Origin: Phyllobacterium sp. T1293
GTDB lineage: Bacteria; Pseudomonadota; Alphaproteobacteria; Rhizobiales; Rhizobiaceae
Assembly (NCBI RefSeq): GCF_020731415.2
Contig: NZ_CP088274.1
Location: 62,001-126,000 of the forward strand
Direction: 5' to 3'
DNA length: 64,000 nt
Shown here: piece by piece, positions 36,704 through 45,184 of the stretch
How the letters are laid out: the number at the start of each line of letters is the position of its first letter
How positions within the stretch are numbered: the stretch's first letter is position 1
Position numbers and translations under genes: made by a program
The notes under the pieces: generated by a model
The model's database searches: none
The model's input: the letters and a program-made list of their open reading frames with translations, nothing else
Told to the model about the DNA's origin: nothing

Positions 36704-38443
36704 ATGCCCTACAAAAATGATCTGGATGCCACCAAGCGCGAACTTATTTTGGATGAATTGGCGCGGATATCAAACTCTGAATTGTTTCGGAATTCGATTC
36801 AAGCGCGCAAGTTCCTGAGCTACGTTGTACACGAAACGATTGAAGGACGCGCTTCAAGGATAAAATCGTACTCGATTGGCCTCGAGGTTTTTGGCCGCCC
36901 TTCAAGCTTTGACGCATCCCATGATCCAATCGTAAGAACGGCAGCAAATAGACTTCGGGCTACGCTTGATAAATATTACAGCGATTTTGGCCAATATTCA
37001 CCAGTTATCATAAGCTTGCCTAAAGGGAGATATGTTCCCGCATTTGATTTCCAGAAACCGAACGCGGTTGAGCCTCTTCCCCCAGTCAAAGTACCAATGC
37101 AGCAGGCCATTATATTTGAGCCGCGCATTGAAAAGACACATGAATCTCCTTGGCTGCTTATATCCCTAGCGGTCGGCTTGGCTGCGCTGTCACTGATATG
37201 GCTCAACTACACCCCGAAACCTCATCAAGGGAAAACCACAATCATCGTACAGCCTGTTAGCGCTGTTAATCAAAATCCTGAAGCTGTCACTTTGGCACGG
37301 GCAACGGCAGATCAACTCGTAAACAAATTAAAGAATTACGGCAGTGTTGATGTTGTCGACGCATCTGATTTTCAAGCTGCATCTAATTTGATTGAGAGCC
37401 AGAAGAAAAAGGCAGCCATAGAAGATGACCTGTTTTCATTGACAACAGCCTATCAGGAACACAACGAAATCTTATCCGTTTCGTGGCGCCTGATTGACCT
37501 GCGTTCGCAAAAAGTAGCGTGGGCTGCGCAGGAAAATATATCGCAGATCGCTTCCAATAAGGCTGATGATATTGCCAACACCATAACAAGCAAATTGCTC
37601 GGCACTGAAGGGGTTGTTCCCGTTTTGCTCGACCGACTATATGGGAATACCAATGATGCACGCCAATGTTTGTCGAGGTCTCAGCGGCAGGCCCTTTTCT
37701 ACGATGACAATTTGCAAGTGGACATCCAGCGGTGCCTGGAAGATGCCGTCCTGGAGCAGCCAGAAGATTCTGAATCTTGGGCTCTGTTAAGTCTCACATA
37801 TTATAACAGTGGTCGTACCGCTGCATCGTTAGGTAACGACCCGAGCGTCTATGATCAAAAGCAGCATGCAACGGCGGATCGGGCGAGAGATATCGCGCCG
37901 ACATCATTTCTCACACTTCAAGCACTCATGTTTGCAGCTTATGCAGGCGGGCAATTTGACATGTTTGATGAAATTCGCCGAAAATTACTGGACCGATTTG
38001 GAGGAGACCCACATCTCAAAATAAGAATAGGGCATGCACTTGCAGCCATCGGTCGCTTCGACGAAGCGTTGCCTTTGGTCAAGACAGGTATTGAAGAAGC
38101 GCAGACAACAGTCGGAATCGGTTTCCTTGTCCAATCCTATTATGCATATTCAAAGCATAATTATGAGGAGGCTCTCAATCTGATCCAGCGCGTTGGCACA
38201 GACGATTATTACATGATACCCCTCATGAAGGCAGCAATCCTGGCCCAATTGGGTCAAACAGAAAAGTCCCATGAAGCGAAGGCTCTGTTATTAAAACTAC
38301 GGCCCGGCTACGAGAAGAATTTTTACTTCGATTTCCTGCATAAGAAAGTTGCACCGGAATATTTTGAGCCAATCGCTGATGGTCTCAGAAAGGCAGGCTT
38401 GGACATTATCCCCATGAAGCCAAGCCTTACAGTCATGCCTTGA
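36704..38443 (+). CDS. Membrane-anchored TPR protein with an N-terminal winged-helix-like domain
   Basis: A 579-residue protein. Residues about 10-105 (RKFLSYVVHETIEGRASRIKSYSIGLEVFGR, DPIVRTAANRLRATLDKYY, ISLPKGRYVPAF) form the conserved N-terminal part of rhizobial proteins often named adenylate cyclase-like or TPR regulators, probably DNA-binding. One transmembrane segment follows (LLISLAVGLAALSLIWLN, about residue 145), then a region of about 150 residues and a C-terminal TPR array (ESWALLSLTYYNSGR, RIGHALAAIGRFDEALPLV, YEEALNLIQRV). This CadC/ToxR-like layout suggests a one-component membrane signal protein. GAGG precedes ATG 36704. Target unknown; exopolysaccharide genes lie nearby. Confidence 0.78.
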   Translation: MPYKNDLDATKRELILDELARISNSELFRNSIQARKFLSYVVHETIEGRASRIKSYSIGLEVFGRPSSFDASHDPIVRTAANRLRATLDKYYSDFGQYSPVIISLPKGRYVPAFDFQKPNAVEPLPPVKVPMQQAIIFEPRIEKTHESPWLLISLAVGLAALSLIWLNYTPKPHQGKTTIIVQPVSAVNQNPEAVTLARATADQLVNKLKNYGSVDVVDASDFQAASNLIESQKKKAAIEDDLFSLTTAYQEHNEILSVSWRLIDLRSQKVAWAAQENISQIASNKADDIANTITSKLLGTEGVVPVLLDRLYGNTNDARQCLSRSQRQALFYDDNLQVDIQRCLEDAVLEQPEDSESWALLSLTYYNSGRTAASLGNDPSVYDQKQHATADRARDIAPTSFLTLQALMFAAYAGGQFDMFDEIRRKLLDRFGGDPHLKIRIGHALAAIGRFDEALPLVKTGIEEAQTTVGIGFLVQSYYAYSKHNYEEALNLIQRVGTDDYYMIPLMKAAILAQLGQTEKSHEAKALLLKLRPGYEKNFYFDFLHKKVAPEYFEPIADGLRKAGLDIIPMKPSLTVMP

Positions 38444-38505
38444 ATATTATTGCGGGCGTTACGAGCATACTCGCCTCCTACGCGCCAAGGCCTGGGTCCG
38501 CGACC

Positions 38506-39366
38506 TCACGTCTGATGATATAATTGGCTGACTGCTTTTTCGGCCGCCATTTTCTTGATGGCAAACCGGCTGGACGTGAAGTCATAATACATATCTTCGA
38601 AATCCTGTAGAATTTCGATTGCTCCGCCGCCCAGGGAATGAAATCGCACGAGACCAAGATTTTCACAACGTTCCATCATCCGCCGAATGTGGGATCGTGA
38701 TACATTTAAAGACTGTGCAATGGACTCATAGCGGAATGGCACAATCCTATTGCCATCGCTAATGCTTATGGTGTCGGCAATCATGAGCTTCATCAGCATT
38801 TCATTGCCAACGGTGCTTTGAGAGAACAATCGAATTTTGTTGAATTTGTCGCAATTGACGATGTTTTTAATATATTCCAATTGCACTTTGGAAAGAACGC
38901 GCCCTACGAATGAATCGTTTTCATATAAGTAGTTTACAATATGCAAATCGAATAATTCATCGACTACAATTAGCTCATTGTTACATATGACATACAGGAC
39001 ATTCTCCAGCGAAACGCTTGGAACCAAATTCTTTATTCTTTTATCAGAATCGGACACATTTTCCGCAACGTATCCCGTACGCTTAAGCAAGCCTACCAGC
39101 GCGAGTACCTTGTTCGGGCCAGCTATATTGTTAGTGCTGGCGAATTTCTGCAATTGAGTAAGAGTTGCCGCTCCGTGGTTAAAATGCAATCTGAGCAACT
39201 CAAGCACAATCAAATAATTGACCTCTACCCCCAGAACCCTGTTTAGATATTTGTTTGCCTCAAAAACCTTGATGTAACGCTCTGCATACACCTTAAATAC
39301 TGCATGGAATCGAGTGTGCTCCCGTATCACCGCAGCCTCCCGGTCAAGCAACAAAGTCGTTGACAT
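38506..39366 (-). CDS. Winged-helix regulator-like protein
   Basis: A 286-residue soluble protein with two regions that resemble winged helices: LIVLELLRLHFNHGAATLTQLQKFASTNN-AGPNKVLALVGLLKRTGYV (about residues 52-105) and FRYESIAQSLNVSRSHIRRMMERCENLGLVRFHSLGGGAIEI (about residues 215-255). That suggests a tandem wHTH transcription regulator. Lower GC than the methylotrophy genes. It is downstream of two small membrane-protein genes on the same strand and may share their transcript. No named family recognised. Confidence 0.68.
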   Translation of the reverse strand: MSTTLLLDREAAVIREHTRFHAVFKVYAERYIKVFEANKYLNRVLGVEVNYLIVLELLRLHFNHGAATLTQLQKFASTNNIAGPNKVLALVGLLKRTGYVAENVSDSDKRIKNLVPSVSLENVLYVICNNELIVVDELFDLHIVNYLYENDSFVGRVLSKVQLEYIKNIVNCDKFNKIRLFSQSTVGNEMLMKLMIADTISISDGNRIVPFRYESIAQSLNVSRSHIRRMMERCENLGLVRFHSLGGGAIEILQDFEDMYYDFTSSRFAIKKMAAEKAVSQLYHQT

Positions 39367-39442
39367 TTTGTATGAGCCCTTTGGTTTCTTCAGAGATCGA
39401 AACTATGTTGCGCGCCCTATAAGCATCCTCAACAATGCGCAG

Positions 39443-39571
39443 CTATGTCGGATTGAACAGCGCAATAATGATTGCACTCCAGAAACAAACGCCAATAAGA
39501 GCCAATAAATACCAGAACGCGAGGATTCCAATTTGATCACGGATTCTCTTGCGCGGTTTTGGTAGTGTCAC
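39443..39571 (-). CDS. Small single-pass membrane protein (42 residues)
   Basis: GTG at 39571 begins MTLPKPRKRIRDQIG, followed by one strong transmembrane helix (ILAFWYLLALIGVCFW then SAIIIALF) and stop TAG at 39443. The positive-inside rule is met by the Lys/Arg-rich start. AGGAGA lies directly before the GTG with GGAAGG further up. It sits 17 nt after the 97-residue membrane protein gene and 76 nt before the regulator gene, all minus strand. The short length makes the call tentative; the compact basic-then-hydrophobic design supports it. Confidence 0.5.
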   Translation of the reverse strand: MTLPKPRKRIRDQIGILAFWYLLALIGVCFWSAIIIALFNPT

Positions 39572-39588
39572 TCTCCTGTGCCCTTCCC

Positions 39589-39882
39589 CTACTGGGCCCA
39601 ACATTTGATCGCATATGGAAAATTGAGAGCTTTAAAGAGATTGATTGCCGCTTGCTGCTCGGTCGATGCATAGAGATGCAGGACGGGACTGCCGCCCTGT
39701 TTCAAAACAAAACCGTAGCTGACCGTCATCAGAGCGCAGGATACCAATATTGGATAAAGCCAATGCCAGCCATTCATCAGAGAAGAAAGCAGACCCCATA
39801 TTCCGATCCCTGTTAAGGCACCTACAATTAACCCAACAAATCTGAACGACGTAGAAATACAATTTATACGAACCAAAATCAC
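39589..39882 (-). CDS. Small two-helix membrane protein (97 residues)
   Basis: The frame encodes two hydrophobic helices (FVGLIVGALTGIGIWGLLSS and WLYPILVSCALMTVSYGFVL) and a cytoplasm-like tail (GSPVLHLYASTEQQAAINLFKALNFPYAIKCW). Codon use looks genuine. The only full-length start is GTG 39882, which lies inside the palindrome CACCGTTACGGTG (39880-39892); a later TTG is possible. The size and topology recall small rhizobial exopolysaccharide modulators but no sequence match is claimed. Probably heads a three-gene minus-strand unit controlled by the operator at 39897-39911. Confidence 0.5.
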   Translation of the reverse strand: MILVRINCISTSFRFVGLIVGALTGIGIWGLLSSLMNGWHWLYPILVSCALMTVSYGFVLKQGGSPVLHLYASTEQQAAINLFKALNFPYAIKCWAQ

Positions 39883-39896
39883 CGTTACGGTGGGTC

Positions 39897-39911
39897 TCGT
39901 AACGGTTACGA
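39897..39911. promoter_or_regulatory. Operator-like palindrome TCGTAAC-G-GTTACGA (copy 1)
   Basis: A perfect 7+1+7 palindrome 15 nt upstream of the GTG of the 97-residue membrane protein. A neighbouring palindrome CACCGT-T-ACGGTG (39880-39892) shares the half-site, so the two may form a tandem operator. Related copies are at 41103-41117 and 46897-46911. Confidence 0.6.
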
Positions 39912-40103
39912 TTGTTTGTGTAACTTATGTAATCGACAAGAACGGTGTTAAAATAGCGCTCAATACTTCATGCATTGTCGCTTAGTGATATTTTGAAGTT
40001 ATGAACTTTGAGGACCCAGCCGAGTACAAAAATTTGTTCAAGACGATTGCTTGTGCCGTGTTCTTAAAAAGCCTCGTTTTATCCTCTAAATTTCGGAGTG
40101 ATT

Positions 40104-40340
40104 GTGACACCTGAGCGATTCAATGAATGCCTTAATTGGTTGAGGTGGTCTCAAATAGACCTTTCATCTGTCCTGGGGTGCGATGTATTTCTAGTGAACG
40201 CGTGGGGCAGCGGAATAGAAGTCGTCCCAGGGGATGTTGCAAAATGGATCGACAAACTCGCTAGAACTCACGAAAAGACAAGTATGCCAACGCAATACAA
40301 GGGCGCGCGATTTCGCATCCAGATAACCGCGACACGCTGA
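40104..40340 (+). CDS. Small XRE-like helix-turn-helix protein
   Basis: The 78-residue product begins MTPERFNECLNWLRWSQIDL and continues SSVLGCDVFLVNAWGSGIEVVPGDVAKWIDKLARTHE. This is the pattern of very small Cro/CI-like proteins common in Hyphomicrobiales genomes (F--CL--LRWSQ--LA-LLGCDE-LV--W-SG---VP--VA-WL--LA). GTG 40104 has GGAG 5 nt upstream; an in-frame GTG at 40098 is too close to that RBS. Target unknown. The family resemblance is good but functions of such proteins are not established. Confidence 0.7.
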   Translation: MTPERFNECLNWLRWSQIDLSSVLGCDVFLVNAWGSGIEVVPGDVAKWIDKLARTHEKTSMPTQYKGARFRIQITATR

Positions 40341-40397
40341 AACAGCTTTAGCGCTAGCACCGATAGGCCCTTGGTCAATCTGGACCCTGCAGGTAAA

Positions 40398-40448
40398 ATG
40401 CTCCCGGTGGCGACTGGGTTTCGAAGGACAGGCGTTTACCGGGAGCAT
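40398..40448. repeat. 11-bp inverted repeat around a 29-nt loop
   Basis: ATGCTCCCGGT (40398-40408) and ACCGGGAGCAT (40438-40448) are exact reverse complements. It lies about 60 nt after the XRE-like gene. It may be a terminator without a U tract, a small structured RNA, or the termini of a tiny palindromic element. Confidence 0.6.
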
Positions 40449-40631
40449 CGCTATCAACAATAGCTAATGTTTTTTACTGAACCTCTCGTTACAATCAATA
40501 GAAACCCAGTGACCATTTTAGGGTCTAGTCAGTTTCAAAATAGATGCAGAAAATTCCAGCTATCAAGAATTGTGGATGTCACGCTGGAAGCGAGATTTGC
40601 GATGCTATTGTACGGGACAACCATCTGGCTT

Positions 40632-40868
40632 TTATGAAAAGGGAGTTCCCCCACCCTTACTCTTCTTGTGCCGGAAATGTGTTCGCAAGGAAGAGCTGTA
40701 AACATTACCAACAACAAGGCGTCCTCCGCAAATTGGGCACCAGATGGGGGTTGATGCTCTTGCAGAGCCATAATTCTCACGTTCGCTGGCAATATAATTA
40801 TCTGCGCTGATTAGTGGTCCGTCGGGTGTTCCATATACGGCCAATCCCACCGCCTTGCAGTGACCCAT
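40632..40868 (-). pseudogene. CPxCG zinc-ribbon ORF, possible remnant of a CoiA-like protein
   Basis: The 78-residue frame contains VYGTPDGPLISADNYIASE, then WCPICGGRLVVGNVYSSSLRTHFRHKK. A CP-CG knuckle followed by a HF-H motif is reminiscent of the N-terminal part of competence-like CoiA proteins. The frame stops after KGGGTPFS, and a different frame downstream (FHKSQMVVPYNSIANLASSV) stays open, so a frameshifted longer gene is possible. No RBS is evident. Kept as a probable remnant with low certainty. Confidence 0.35.
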
Positions 40869-41308
40869 CAAGGTAAGCGCACCTTCAGTTTCTCAATCTT
40901 GACATCGAAGTGCATGATGGCCAACACTGATTGAAACGGCGGCATAACGATCATTGTGACCCCGCAATCATCACAGATTCATTGAATGAGAAGGCTCGCC
41001 CCTGAGGGCGAAGCCAGACTGGAGATCGTCTCAATCAATACCAAAATTGAGATGAGACCTCGTATAACAATAATCGCCCAAAAATTGGCGCTACGCAGAG
41101 TAATGTAACGGTTACGTCAGATCGCTACGTCTTCTGTTGCGGATTTTCGGTACTGTTTCTGCCAACAACGCTACGTTTCTCGCTATGCCATTCGATTATT
41201 TTGGGGATGAAAATCTCCATCACAACCATAGTCGCAGGCTTGATCGGCCCCAGTGTTCACAGGGCGAAATGAGGCAGACTTGCAATGAACTGGCGGCGCC
41301 AACACCGA
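40869..41308. other. 440-bp region between the zinc-ribbon ORF and the EPS operon end
   Basis: No gene is supported. It contains a GC-rich hairpin at about 40991-41012 (GGCTCGCCC-CTGA-GGGCG-AAGCC), a weaker TCTCAAT/ATTGAGA pair near 41029-41056, and the second GTAAC-N-GTTAC palindrome. The hairpins could end the minus-strand exopolysaccharide transcript or belong to a small RNA. Confidence 0.4.
41103..41117. promoter_or_regulatory. Operator-like palindrome ATGTAAC-G-GTTACGT (copy 2)
   Basis: Arms ATGTAAC and GTTACGT match as a palindrome except for one base. It lies about 190 bp past the end of the exopolysaccharide operon. Same core as the copies at 39897 and 46897. Confidence 0.5.
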
Positions 41309-42838
41309 CTAATAAACATCTCGAAGATTCATCAGACGGATCGGCGTCAGAAACAGAATCTTCAGATCAAACCACAAGGACCAGTTTTCGATGTAATAGA
41401 GATCGAATTCTGTGCGCATTTTGATCTTGTCTTCCGTATCGATCTCACCGCGCCAGCCATTGATCTGCGCCCAGCCCGTCACGCCCGGCTTGACCCGGTG
41501 ACGGGCGAAATAACCGTCCACAACCTCATTGTATGAAAGATTGTGGGTGTGGGCGGAGATGGCATGCGGCCGGGGGCCGACAAGCGACAGCGTTCCCATC
41601 AGCGAATTGAAGAACTGCGGCAGTTCATCAAGGGATGTCTTGCGAATAATGCGCCCGACACGCGTGACGCGCGGATCATTCTTCACCACCGCATTGCGCG
41701 CCGTCGGATCGCACATTTCCGTATACATGGAGCGGAATTTCCACACTTCGATGACTTCATTGTTAAAGCCATGCCGCTGCTGCTTGAAAATGACCGAGCC
41801 TTTGCTTTCCATGCGGATGGCGATGGCCGTTGCCAGCATGATCGGGCTGAAAACGATAATGCCGAACAGGCTGAAGAAGATGTCGAAGGCCCGCTTGGCC
41901 ACCGAATCCCAATCGTTGATCGGCTTGTCGAACAGGTCGATCATGGCAATCGAGCCAATATAGGAATAGGCGCGCGGCCGGAACTGCAGGTGATTATTGT
42001 GCGCCGAAAGCCTGATATCGACTGGCAGGACCCACAGCTTCTTCAAAAGCGCCAGAACGCGTTCTTCCGCCGTGATCGGCAGGGAGACGATGAGCATGTC
42101 GATATGGGCGATACGCGCAAACTCGATAAGCTCGGAAATATTGCCAAGTTTCGGATAGCCGGCAACGACGGGCGGCGAGCGCTTGGCATCGCGGTCATCA
42201 AACACGCCGCAGATGCGGATGTCATTATAGGGTTGCTGTTCGATTGAACGGATCAGGTCTTCGGCAGGCTTGCCGCCGCCAACGATGACAGCGCGGCGCT
42301 CCATCTTGCCATTGCGCGCCCAGCGGCGAATAAGCCGTGACATGATCACGCGAAACACAACGAAAAGGACCAGTCCGGATACAAACCAGGCACCAAGCCA
42401 GATGCGTGAATAGGCTTCCGAAATTTTCAGGAAGAATGCCGCCAGTGCCATCAGGGCAAATGTACCGGACCAAGCCACCAGCAGACGGCCGAACCGGGTG
42501 AACGGATTGCGCATCACTGCCAGCTGGTAACTATCCGTCAGTTCCAACACCAGCACGCCGACGATAGCGGTTGCAAGAATTGCAAATGTATAGCTGAAGA
42601 CAACCCCTGCAGCGGGGCCAACATACATCAGAAAGACGGTGATCCCGCTCAGGACGATGATCAGGAATTCGACAATCCGCATGATTCCGCTGATCATGAC
42701 AGGCGAATTGCTGGTGCGCGCATATTGCGACGCTATCTGATAAGCGACAGGGCTGAGCTTAACGCTCTGTGTTATCTCCTGCGCCCGCCGCAATTTCTGG
42801 CCACTACCTGCAGAAGGTTCTTCGATATCGTCGCTCAT
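41309..42838 (-). CDS. Undecaprenyl-phosphate glycosylphosphotransferase (exopolysaccharide priming enzyme)
   Basis: This enzyme transfers a sugar-1-phosphate (usually glucose) to the lipid carrier, starting exopolysaccharide repeat synthesis. The 509-residue protein has N-terminal membrane helices (IVEFLIIVLSGITVFLMYVG and others), a central Rossmann-like CoA-binding domain (RAVIVGGGKPAEDLI), another helix (AFDIFFSLFGIIVFSPIML) and the C-terminal catalytic domain (FKQQRHGFNNEVIEVWKFRSMY, RKTSLDELPQFFNSLMGTLSLVGPRPHA, KPGVTGWAQINGWRGE). ATG 42838 is preferred; a GTG at 42910 would overlap the HlyD-like gene by 29 nt. Last gene of the operon. Confidence 0.93.
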   Translation of the reverse strand: MSDDIEEPSAGSGQKLRRAQEITQSVKLSPVAYQIASQYARTSNSPVMISGIMRIVEFLIIVLSGITVFLMYVGPAAGVVFSYTFAILATAIVGVLVLELTDSYQLAVMRNPFTRFGRLLVAWSGTFALMALAAFFLKISEAYSRIWLGAWFVSGLVLFVVFRVIMSRLIRRWARNGKMERRAVIVGGGKPAEDLIRSIEQQPYNDIRICGVFDDRDAKRSPPVVAGYPKLGNISELIEFARIAHIDMLIVSLPITAEERVLALLKKLWVLPVDIRLSAHNNHLQFRPRAYSYIGSIAMIDLFDKPINDWDSVAKRAFDIFFSLFGIIVFSPIMLATAIAIRMESKGSVIFKQQRHGFNNEVIEVWKFRSMYTEMCDPTARNAVVKNDPRVTRVGRIIRKTSLDELPQFFNSLMGTLSLVGPRPHAISAHTHNLSYNEVVDGYFARHRVKPGVTGWAQINGWRGEIDTEDKIKMRTEFDLYYIENWSLWFDLKILFLTPIRLMNLRDVY

Positions 42839-42881
42839 GAAAACGTCTATCCCGTTAGAGAGGCGCTCAAACTTCTTCGCT

Positions 42882-43892
42882 CTATCGAGCCCAGCAATAG
42901 CCAAACCCACAACCCGAGACCGTCACTTTCTGCGAAACGGCAAACGGATTTTTCTCGGCAAGGGCAATCCGCACAAGACGTGATCGGTCACGCGGCCGAA
43001 ACATGTTTTGAAACTCATCAGGCAAGGCATCGGCAACCGTTAAGATGGCGTCGATCGTCCCGTTGGAATATTCTGAGCCGCTGCGGACATTCACAGGCAT
43101 GCCTTCTTCAATGGAGAACAGATATTGATCCGGCAAATAAGCCAAGATGTACGACTTGCCGCCATTGATCTCCATAAGTTCATCGCCAAAGCGCACCACT
43201 TGCCCAGGGATTGGCACCTTGGCGCCGAGAACACCGGGCGTGCTGGCGCGCAGATAGCCATCATCATAAATGCCATTCAACTGGGCAATGGCTGCGTTGG
43301 AAATCTTACGTGAATTGGCAAGCAGATCGAGTTCTATCTGGGCCGATGTCTCCTGACTGGTAAGGTCAGCAACACGCTCTGCCGCCTGCAGACTACCACG
43401 TAATGCATCGTCCTTCGTCAGCGCGGAAACGATGCCGCGACCGGAAACAGTATCAAACTGAGCTACCGTCGAAGTGCTCTCCCGTGCAGTTCGCTCCGCC
43501 AAAGGCATGACTGTCTTGACTGCGGCGAGCTTACCGCGAAGCTGGCCTTCTCTTACCGACAGCTCGCTGTCGCGCAATGCCAGATTAGCAATTTCCTTGA
43601 CCGTATCGAAGGATTCGAGCCGTAGCAGACGTGTACCGCTCTCAACCTTGTCGCCTTCCTTGACGTAGACTTCTATGACCTTGCCGGGGTAACTTGCACC
43701 CACCGCATGCCGCTCCTTGAGCACAGTTCCATCGATCGACAAGACAAACATGCCACCAATCAAATAATAGCCAAGTGAGCCGACAAAAATGAGCACAAGT
43801 CCGAGATAAACAAGCCGCCCGAGTTTACCGGATGTCGCACGCTGTTGTTTACCGAGTGTATCAATGCGAGGATGTTTGTGTAGGCGTTTCAC
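42882..43892 (-). CDS. HlyD-family membrane fusion protein of the exopolysaccharide operon
   Basis: A 336-residue protein with one N-terminal transmembrane helix (LGRLVYLGLVLIFVGSLGYYLIGGMFVL), a lipoyl-like half-motif (VGASYPGKVIEVYVKEGDKVESGTRLLRLES), a helical hairpin and a second lipoyl/barrel part (LRASTPGVLGAKVPIPGQVVRFGDELMEI). It would span the periplasm to connect the synthase to export. Pairing of a GT2 synthase with such a protein resembles rhizobial BgsA/BgsB mixed-linkage glucan pairs, by analogy only. GTG start with GGAAG upstream; it lies 14 nt after the GT2 gene. Confidence 0.87.
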   Translation of the reverse strand: MKRLHKHPRIDTLGKQQRATSGKLGRLVYLGLVLIFVGSLGYYLIGGMFVLSIDGTVLKERHAVGASYPGKVIEVYVKEGDKVESGTRLLRLESFDTVKEIANLALRDSELSVREGQLRGKLAAVKTVMPLAERTARESTSTVAQFDTVSGRGIVSALTKDDALRGSLQAAERVADLTSQETSAQIELDLLANSRKISNAAIAQLNGIYDDGYLRASTPGVLGAKVPIPGQVVRFGDELMEINGGKSYILAYLPDQYLFSIEEGMPVNVRSGSEYSNGTIDAILTVADALPDEFQNMFRPRDRSRLVRIALAEKNPFAVSQKVTVSGCGFGYCWAR

Positions 43893-43906
43893 TATTGTCT
43901 TCCGTT

Positions 43907-45184
43907 CTACCAGGGCCTTTCAAGGCGGACTTTGATTGGGGTGTAGTTGTCGCGGTGGGAGCCAGAAAAGACCCACTCATCAATGTAGGCAATCAGACGG
44001 ACTGGTCGCATGACGTAGGTCATGAAAAGCGAATAGCCGGGAAGAAACAACACATTGCGCCAGAAGACGTTGCGCCCGGTACACCACGCCGAAATGGCAA
44101 GAATGGTCAAGTCGATCAAAAGCAGGCCAACTTGCATCCCGATCAGGATGGCGGGAGCAAATGAGCCATATTGAACCATCAGCCAAATCAGGTAGACCGG
44201 AAAAATGACTGCACCAATGACATTGAACAATATATAATCCCATTGATGCACGGCCTCCGAAAGCTGGAAGGCCGGGTTCATGGGATTCAGGAGACGCCGG
44301 TGCTTGCGAAAGCGAATCCAAATGGCATCGCGCTCCCATCGTAAGCGCTGCCGTATGTATTGAAACGCGGTCACAGGAACATCCGTGTAACAAATCGCAT
44401 CCGGCGCATACTCGATAAGCCACCCCTTCAGACGAAAACGAATGGTGACGTCAAGATCTTCCCCACCTCCAACGTCAAAACCGCCAACATCGTTCAAGGC
44501 AATCCGGCGAAATGCGCTGAACGCGCCGGAGGCGCAAACCACCTGGTTGACGGCACTGGCAATACGTTTGCCAACGGAGATCGACTGTAGATACTCAATC
44601 TCCTGAAACTGCGTAATGATACTGGCGCTGCTGTTGCGGGGTGCGATGTCGCCACAGACGGCGCCTACTTTGGAGTTCGCAAAGGGTTCGAGCAGATATT
44701 CGATTGCGAACCGATCAAACGAACAATCACAATCAACATTGATAATAATGTCACCCTTGGCAAATGCGCATGCCAGGTTGATGCCGCTTGCTTTGCCGCC
44801 ACGCAGATCGGTTGAAAGAATATGAGAGGCTAATCCCTGCTTTACCAGGCGTTTGCCAACGTCGATCATCTTATCCGTTGAACCGTCGCTCACAATGATG
44901 ATTTCAAAGCCGGAAATCGATTGTTCATGCAATGAGCGCACACACGCTTCAAGGGAATCTTCTTCATTGTGCCCAACCAGAATAATGCTGATGCTCGGCA
45001 TTTGCGTACCGGTGTGCATATCCGGAATTGCTTCTGGCTCCGGCGAACGCATAGCCAGCCCCGCAGCAAGGAAGGGTAGAATATATCGGGGAACTTCAAA
45101 TATGAGTGTGTACCAGAATACGGCGACCAAGCTGATCGTCGTCTGCGCAAGCAGAAAAGCAAAACCAAGTTCAAGTATGTTCAC
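43907..45184 (-). CDS. Processive family 2 glycosyltransferase (polysaccharide synthase)
   Basis: A 425-residue membrane synthase. One N-terminal helix (LELGFAFLLAQTTISLVAVFWYTLIF) is followed by the GT2 domain: ISIILVGHNEEDSLEACVRSL, VSDGSTD, VDCDCSFDR (the D-x-D), GGGEDLDVTIRF (ED base) and QRLRWERD (Q-x2-RW). C-terminal helices (VIGAVIFPVYLIWLMVQY, ILIGMQVGLLLIDLTILAISAW) follow. These motifs mark processive synthases of the cellulose/hyaluronan/curdlan type. No PilZ domain is present in the chain. GTG start at 45184 overlaps the upstream stop as GTGA. Confidence 0.93.
   Translation of the reverse strand: MNILELGFAFLLAQTTISLVAVFWYTLIFEVPRYILPFLAAGLAMRSPEPEAIPDMHTGTQMPSISIILVGHNEEDSLEACVRSLHEQSISGFEIIIVSDGSTDKMIDVGKRLVKQGLASHILSTDLRGGKASGINLACAFAKGDIIINVDCDCSFDRFAIEYLLEPFANSKVGAVCGDIAPRNSSASIITQFQEIEYLQSISVGKRIASAVNQVVCASGAFSAFRRIALNDVGGFDVGGGEDLDVTIRFRLKGWLIEYAPDAICYTDVPVTAFQYIRQRLRWERDAIWIRFRKHRRLLNPMNPAFQLSEAVHQWDYILFNVIGAVIFPVYLIWLMVQYGSFAPAILIGMQVGLLLIDLTILAISAWCTGRNVFWRNVLFLPGYSLFMTYVMRPVRLIAYIDEWVFSGSHRDNYTPIKVRLERPW

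Noticed and set aside
36442..36720. 92-codon plus-strand frame before the TPR gene
   Set aside because: No family likeness; overlaps the supported start of the next gene.
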